This document shows, one piece after another, positions 59,745 to 64,000 of a stretch of DNA of 64,000 nt (positions are counted from its first letter, which is position 1; each line of letters opens with the position of its first letter). Origin of the DNA: JAEXNA01 sp050486105 (GTDB lineage: Bacteria; Vulcanimicrobiota; Xenobia; Xenobiales; JADMJV01); the NCBI GenBank assembly GCA_050486105.1, contig JBJHCR010000003.1, forward strand, positions 5,522 through 69,521, written 5' to 3'. The position numbers and the translations under genes were made by a program. The notes beneath the pieces were generated by a model. It saw nothing but the letters and a program-made list of their open reading frames with translations. It was not told the DNA's origin and ran no database searches.

Positions 59745-60866
59745 TTAAAGGTTGCCGCGTCGGGCTTGTTCGCGCTCGATGGCTTCGAACAGAGCCTTGA
59801 AGTTTCCCAGTCCGAATCCTCGACTGCCTCGACGCTGGATCACTTCGAAGAACACTGTAGGTCGATCCTGCACCGGGCGAGTGAAGATTTGCAAGAGGTA
59901 ACCTTCTTCATCTCGGTCAACGAGGATGCCCAGTCGCTGGAGGTCTTCTACCTTTTCTTTGATGGCTCCGACCCGGTCTCCAAGGTTTTCGTAGTAGCTC
60001 TGGGGGATGCTCAAAAACTCCACTCCGTTTGCTTGGAGTTGACTCACAGTCGAGATGATGTCTCCAGTGATGAGGGCAATGTGTTGCACCCCGGGACCCC
60101 CATAGAAGTCCAAGTACTCTTCGATCTGAGACTTTTTCTTGCTCTCGGCCGGCTCGTTGATGGGAAATTTGATTTTGCCGGTTCCATCCTGCATGACCTT
60201 GGACATCAGGGCGGTATAATCCGTCGAGATGGCCTCGTCGTCAAAGTGGATCAGTTGGGAGAATCCTAAGGTCTTGGCATAAAACTCCACCCAGCGGTTC
60301 ATCTGCCCAAGCTCCACGTTCCCCACCACGTGATCGATGGCCATCAATCCAGCCGGACCATTCGAGGGTGACAGGTCCCGGGCTTCGAATCCGGGCATAA
60401 ATGGTCCAGAGTAGGAGCCTCGTTCCACAAAAGTATGGATGGTTTCCCCATAGGTAGCGATACTACCGGTCTTCACCATCCCGTGTTCGTCCCGGAGCTC
60501 CTGGAGGTCGTGCACCATCTCGGCTCCGCGTTCGAGGGCTGCTTTCAAGCTTTTCTCGACATCGTCGACCTCCATGGCTAAGACCTTTACCCCGTCACCG
60601 TGTCGGGCGACATGATCGGCGATTGGGTGAGAACTCTTGATAGAAGTGGTCAGGACAAAGCGAATCTTGCCCTGCTCGAGTAGGTAGGAGGCGCTCTCTC
60701 GGTGCCCTGTTTCCGGTCCGCGGTATCCGGTAATGGAAAAGCCCAGATGAGTCCGGTAAAAGCCTGCAGATTGTTTGGCATTGCCCACATAGAACTCGAC
60801 GTGGTCCATACACTTGATAGGGAGGAAATCTTCGACGGGGGTGGGGTTCAGTGCTTCGGCCTTCAT
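59745..60866 (-). CDS. hppD: 4-hydroxyphenylpyruvate dioxygenase
   Basis: 373 residues from ATG 60866 (GAGAGG upstream; a TTG four codons earlier is possible). Two vicinal-oxygen-chelate halves; Fe(II) ligands are expected in IDHVVGNVE, GVQHIALIT and FFEVIQR. HPPD converts 4-hydroxyphenylpyruvate to homogentisate in tyrosine breakdown and in tocopherol or plastoquinone synthesis. It is the first gene of the run hppD-prs-pgi-ygfZ-thyA, an unusual combination, so co-regulation is uncertain. Confidence 0.94.
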   Translation of the reverse strand: MKAEALNPTPVEDFLPIKCMDHVEFYVGNAKQSAGFYRTHLGFSITGYRGPETGHRESASYLLEQGKIRFVLTTSIKSSHPIADHVARHGDGVKVLAMEVDDVEKSLKAALERGAEMVHDLQELRDEHGMVKTGSIATYGETIHTFVERGSYSGPFMPGFEARDLSPSNGPAGLMAIDHVVGNVELGQMNRWVEFYAKTLGFSQLIHFDDEAISTDYTALMSKVMQDGTGKIKFPINEPAESKKKSQIEEYLDFYGGPGVQHIALITGDIISTVSQLQANGVEFLSIPQSYYENLGDRVGAIKEKVEDLQRLGILVDRDEEGYLLQIFTRPVQDRPTVFFEVIQRRGSRGFGLGNFKALFEAIEREQARRGNL

Positions 60867-60932
60867 GTTACCTCTCAAGCCACAAGATGATAGCGTGGCC
60901 TTTGTGGGTCAGAGGTGATGTCCTGCCGGATA

Positions 60933-62066
60933 TCATCCTAAGTTGAAGCCCGAGAGAGTCTCCGCCTTGCTGTGGAGGTCCTCATCGGAATCAGCATAAA
61001 GTCTTGAGATTTTCTGGAACTCGTCTTGAAGTTCGAGGAAAGCCCCCACCAGATCTGGGTCGAAGTGGTTCCCTTGACCATTTCTTATGATCTCCACCGC
61101 CTGCTGGTGAGACATTCCTTCCTTATAGACCCTTCGGCTCACTAGGGCATCATAAACATCTGCCACGGCCATTAATCGTGCCGACAGAGGAATGTCTTCT
61201 CCCGAGAGCCCCTCTGGGTAGCCGCTGCCGTCCCATTTTTCCTGATGATACAAGGCGATCTCCTTGGCCGCCTTGAGAAAGGGAACTTCCAAGCCTAATT
61301 CCTTCTCCGCCTTTTCGATGGCGTCTCGCCCCAGGGTGGTGTGGGTCTTCATGACCTCGAACTCTTCGGGCTCGAAGCGCCCAGGCTTGAGCAAGATACG
61401 ATCGGGAATCCCGACTTTGCCGATATCGTGGAGAGGGGCTGATTTGAACAGCACGTCGATAGTTCGGTCATCGAGTTCGGCCTGAAAACGAGGATGGTAT
61501 CGAACCTTCTCGGCCAGTAATCGAACGAAATGTTTGGTTCGCCGGATGTGATTGCCGGTGTCACTGTCTCTGGTCTCAGCCAGTGAGGCTAGGGCATGAA
61601 TAGTCACATCTTGAACTGCGGTTACTTCGGCCGTTCGGCGGCGGACCTCGGCTTCCAAATAGGCGTTCTGGTCTCGCAGAAAATCGTTGGCGCTCTTTAG
61701 AGCTAAGTGGTTCTTCACTCGGGCCATTACGATTGGGGGGCTGATGGGCTTGGTGATGTAATCTACCGCTCCCATCTCTAGGCCTCTAGTTTCATCTTCA
61801 ATCTGGCTCTTAGCGGTCAAAAAGATGATTGGGATCTCCCGTGTCTTGGGCTCAGCCTTGAGCTGCCGGCAGACCTCGTAGCCATCTAATCCTGGCATCA
61901 TGATGTCTAGAAGGATCAGATCCGGGGCAGGATCCGAGGCCGCAATCTTGATCGCTTTCTCCCCGCGATTGGCCACCTTGACTCGATAGGTGTCTCTCAG
62001 GAGGCCGGTCATCAGGACCAGGTTGTCCGGAGTGTCGTCTACTACCAGGATCGTAGCATTTTTCAT
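60933..62066 (-). CDS. Response regulator with HD-GYP domain
   Basis: 377 residues from ATG 62066. A receiver domain at the N-terminus (ILVVDDTPDN, LILLDIMMPG with the phosphorylatable Asp, FLTAKSQ, KPIS) is followed by a short coiled-coil linker and an HD-GYP domain with HDIGKVGIPDRIL and HQEKWDGSGYP (the GYP motif). HD-GYP proteins hydrolyse cyclic di-GMP; this protein is a likely RpfG-like signalling phosphodiesterase. No histidine kinase is seen in the window. Confidence 0.95.
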   Translation of the reverse strand: MKNATILVVDDTPDNLVLMTGLLRDTYRVKVANRGEKAIKIAASDPAPDLILLDIMMPGLDGYEVCRQLKAEPKTREIPIIFLTAKSQIEDETRGLEMGAVDYITKPISPPIVMARVKNHLALKSANDFLRDQNAYLEAEVRRRTAEVTAVQDVTIHALASLAETRDSDTGNHIRRTKHFVRLLAEKVRYHPRFQAELDDRTIDVLFKSAPLHDIGKVGIPDRILLKPGRFEPEEFEVMKTHTTLGRDAIEKAEKELGLEVPFLKAAKEIALYHQEKWDGSGYPEGLSGEDIPLSARLMAVADVYDALVSRRVYKEGMSHQQAVEIIRNGQGNHFDPDLVGAFLELQDEFQKISRLYADSDEDLHSKAETLSGFNLG

Positions 62067-62345
62067 CCCCAAACTTTCGCAGTCGGGGGCGGGGAATCCC
62101 GTTTGTTGAAGTTTCAACTTCTCAGTCGGCGAGTCTGCCTAGAGGAGTCTTGCATGAGTCTTGACTTCGAGGGATTCGAAGGCCCAACGGGGCGGTTGGG
62201 ACTCAAGCTGGAAAGCCCAGCAAATACCTCATTCTTCGGATGCTGTCACTGCGGAAGTTGATTCCCCTAGAAACGGAATTTCGTGGAGTATCTCGCTCCT
62301 GATTCGCAGAAGGTTGCCAACCTCGAGGGGCGAACTTGGGCGCTC

Positions 62346-63164
62346 ATGTCTATCAACTCCAACACTGTGCCTTCTCGATTCCGCCTCATCTCGGGGCTAA
62401 CGGTTGCTGTCGTCTTGGCCCTGAGCTTGCTGGTCACGCCTCCGCTCTGTGCTGAGCAGGTCGAAGGCGGCGTCATCTCAGTGGTCTATGATCGCCCGTC
62501 AGATTCCGAGTACTTGCACGTGGCGGAATCGCTTTCCGATCACGGGCTCTTCGACCGCCTAGCCGAGGCCTTGAGCGAGACCTTCTTGCTGCCCGAGGAT
62601 ATCACTTTGCGCTTCACCGAACTCGATGAGGTGAATGCCTATTGGGACCCCCAGAACAACGAGATCACCATTGGTTACGAGTTGGTTCACTACTACAGCC
62701 AACTCTTCGAGGTCGACCTCAATGATCCCGAGGCCCTGAAGCGAGAGTACATCGACGCCGCTTTCTTCACGGTGTTGCACGAGGTAGGGCACGCCTTCGT
62801 CACTCTTTTGGAGTTGCCGGTGACCGGTCGCGAAGAAGATGCCGTGGACGAATTTGCAACCATTCTTCTGCTCCAGATGGACGACGAGCAAGCCGAGTCG
62901 GCGCTGGTTTCGGCCATCGAACAGTTCGCGGCCGATTCCGAGGAGGCTGAGATCGACGAATCGGCCTATGCTGATGAACACTCTTTGGACCGCCAGCGAT
63001 ACTATGCGATCCTCTATCTCATCCACGGTAGCAACCCTGAAGCCTACCAATATCTGGTGGACGAAGGTTTGATCTCTGAAGAGAAAGCCGAGTACACTGC
63101 GGATGAGTACCAGAGAAAATGTGAAGCCTGGGATCGGCTGCTGTCCCCCCACATTCGGCCCTGA
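62346..63164 (+). CDS. DUF4344-like putative metallopeptidase
   Basis: 272 residues from ATG 62346 (a longer frame from 62283 has no better ribosome site). Residues ~12-36 form a signal peptide (LISGLTVAVVLALSLLVTPPLCA). The zinc-binding HEVGH lies in TVLHEVGHAF, with EDAVDEFAT following as in DUF4344 proteins. It should be secreted or periplasmic. It is divergent from the HD-GYP gene; the 279 bp between them probably carry both promoters but I saw none that stood out. Confidence 0.82.
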   Translation: MSINSNTVPSRFRLISGLTVAVVLALSLLVTPPLCAEQVEGGVISVVYDRPSDSEYLHVAESLSDHGLFDRLAEALSETFLLPEDITLRFTELDEVNAYWDPQNNEITIGYELVHYYSQLFEVDLNDPEALKREYIDAAFFTVLHEVGHAFVTLLELPVTGREEDAVDEFATILLLQMDDEQAESALVSAIEQFAADSEEAEIDESAYADEHSLDRQRYYAILYLIHGSNPEAYQYLVDEGLISEEKAEYTADEYQRKCEAWDRLLSPHIRP

Positions 63165-63275
63165 GGGGACCGGGTCGTGCTCTCCGGGAGAGTTGACTAG
63201 GAGACCCACCAGGAGTACCTCCTCGTCCTCCCTCCAAAACGGAGGGAAGCCCTCTGTTACGGGTAATCCCCATGA

Positions 63276-63686
63276 GTGTTTATCCATCAGTTGGGACCGA
63301 AAGGACTCGTGGAGTTTCTCAAGAGACTCTTTCAGTCGAAAGACGGACGGGTTCAAAGAGATGGAGACATCCTTTACTTAGAGCGAGACGCAGTCAACGA
63401 GCAGGTACATCGACTGACTATCGATCTCGAGATGCTCTGCTATGTGTACGTAGTTGCCCAACCTGGAGGGGAATCGGTGAAAACGATTGAGGGCGAGCTT
63501 TCCTCCATCGGTGACACCCTGAGTGCCTTGAAGGAGCCCTCCTTGAAACAAGAGCTGAGTCAGAACCCTACCTTGTCTTGGGGTTTACCGCGCTCTCCGT
63601 CGGATGTTCGATGGTTGTCGGCTTCCTCGTTGCCCTGCTCATACAGAGGGAGTTCCCGGCCAAAAACATCGTCCGTGCCTTCCTGA
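63276..63686 (+). CDS. Unknown ORF running into a different gene
   Basis: The first ~100 codons read as a plausible protein: GLVEFLKRLFQSKDGRVQRD, HRLTIDLEMLCYVYVVAQPG, ESVKTIEGELSSIGDTLSAL. From about 63575 the frame continues through a sequence that, in another frame, is an ABC permease, so the C-terminal part (RSPSDVRWL onwards) is probably not real protein. The start at GTG 63276 is weak; ATG 63272 is in another frame. Confidence 0.35.
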   Translation: MFIHQLGPKGLVEFLKRLFQSKDGRVQRDGDILYLERDAVNEQVHRLTIDLEMLCYVYVVAQPGGESVKTIEGELSSIGDTLSALKEPSLKQELSQNPTLSWGLPRSPSDVRWLSASSLPCSYRGSSRPKTSSVPS

Positions 63687-64000
63687 CCCTGCCCATGATC
63701 ATGACACCGGTGGTGTCGACGCTCATCTTCCGGGTGTTTCTCTTCGAGGCGGATGTCGGCCTGGTCAACTGGGTTCTCCGTATGGCGGGAATCGCGGGTC
63801 CGGCTTGGGTCGCTTCGTCGCCGTACGCCTTCGTCTCGATTGTGGTAGTCCAGACCTGGTTCATGACACCCTTCGTCATCCTGGTGGTTGATGCAGCACT
63901 TGCCGGCCTTCCGAGAGAGCCGTTTGATGCCGCGATGATCGACGGAGCGTCGTACGTGCAGAGGTTGGTGTGGCTGGTGATTCCCATGCTCAAGAATACC
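63584..64000 (+). CDS. Sugar ABC transporter permease, MalF/UgpA type (5' part missing, runs off window)
   Basis: From about 63584 to the window end an open frame gives FTALSVGCSMVVGFLVALLI, LTLPMIMTPVVSTLIFRVFL, SIVVVQTWFMTPFVILVVD and then LPREPFDAAMIDGASYVQ, which contains the EAA-loop-like segment of binding-protein-dependent permeases (normally EAAxxDGA). The ~80 residues before the first core helix are absent: upstream bases belong to another ORF. The segment is more GC-rich than its left neighbours. It is partial at the right edge. Confidence 0.78.

Noticed and set aside
63230..63246. CCCTCC-AAAAC-GGAGGG hairpin after the DUF4344 gene
   Set aside because: Only 6 bp and no T-run; not convincing as a terminator.

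Overview
The window reads as part of a draft bacterial chromosome. It is close to 54% GC by eye and densely packed, with genes on both strands. Three 10-N scaffold gaps (13818-13827, 35853-35862, 42116-42125) each fall inside a gene. No rRNA, tRNA, CRISPR array, insertion sequence or prophage was seen. The content (MreBCD/PBP2 and FtsZ, Rho with an acidic/Arg-rich insertion, lipoprotein processing by Lgt, PEP carboxylase, a Pgi with an extra C-terminal domain, a TPR-fused Ser/Thr kinase, a copper-amine-oxidase-N-like secreted protein, a Uma2-family protein) fits a free-living rod or filament from a poorly sampled phylum (Cyanobacteria / Armatimonadota / Eremiobacterota flavour). The phylum cannot be fixed from this window alone.

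Layout. 0-6 kb: a truncated family-4 glycoside hydrolase with the CHEV motif of alpha-galacturonidases, an apolipoprotein-like lipoprotein, an alpha/beta hydrolase, a PIG-L deacetylase, a sodium:solute symporter and a secreted protein with a copper-amine-oxidase-N-like domain. 6.4 kb: a tiny Cys/Pro/Arg-rich protein with its own terminator. 6.8-16 kb: a 955-aa TPR protein, a guanylate-kinase-like P-loop protein, and a minus-strand run with release factor 3, a methyltransferase and a possible GHKL-like protein. 16.4-21.6 kb: a long hairpin in front of a MoxR-type ATPase translationally overlapping a 752-aa TraB/TIKI-like protein, facing a protein that looks like a catalytically dead M48 peptidase. 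21.7-25 kb: PEP carboxylase coupled to a membrane protein. 25.4-29.8 kb: a secreted-looking or structural protein with two long Gly-Asn-Ala repeat tracts, two unknown genes, Lgt and an HTH protein.

29.9-39.5 kb is the cell-shape and division block: maf, a diverged MreB-like protein without recognisable nucleotide-binding motifs, mreC, mreD, PBP2, ftsZ, a PolX/PHP protein whose polymerase active site is gone, and an FtsX/MacB-like permease with its ATPase. Most of these overlap or nearly abut, so they probably form one operon. 39.8-48.7 kb: a zinc-ribbon protein, an ABC-2 exporter with a SPOR-like membrane-anchored protein between its subunits, then rho, a radical SAM protein, a Ser/Thr kinase with TPRs and a TPR-like protein, the first three joined by ATGA overlaps.

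48.8-54.3 kb looks rearranged. It holds an arginase-family gene, the 3' end of a membrane glycosyltransferase-like gene, a fragment of a second arginase-family gene ending in a perfect 12-bp inverted repeat, a DAHP synthase whose metal-binding Cys position is Asp, and the 3' end of an MMPL/RND transporter. 54.6-63.2 kb returns to ordinary genes: a Uma2-family protein with 21-bp tandem repeats, thyA, ygfZ, pgi, prs and hppD (one minus-strand run), an HD-GYP response regulator and a DUF4344-like metallopeptidase. The last ~430 bases read as a sugar ABC permease that lacks its 5' part, joined directly to an unrelated ORF near 63575; this may be a recombination scar or a misassembly.

The most interesting signals are the pseudo-MreB in the mreB slot of the mre operon, the Gly-Asn-Ala repeat protein, the MoxR/TIKI-like pair with its hairpin, and the two apparently dead enzymes (PolX palm, M48-like).
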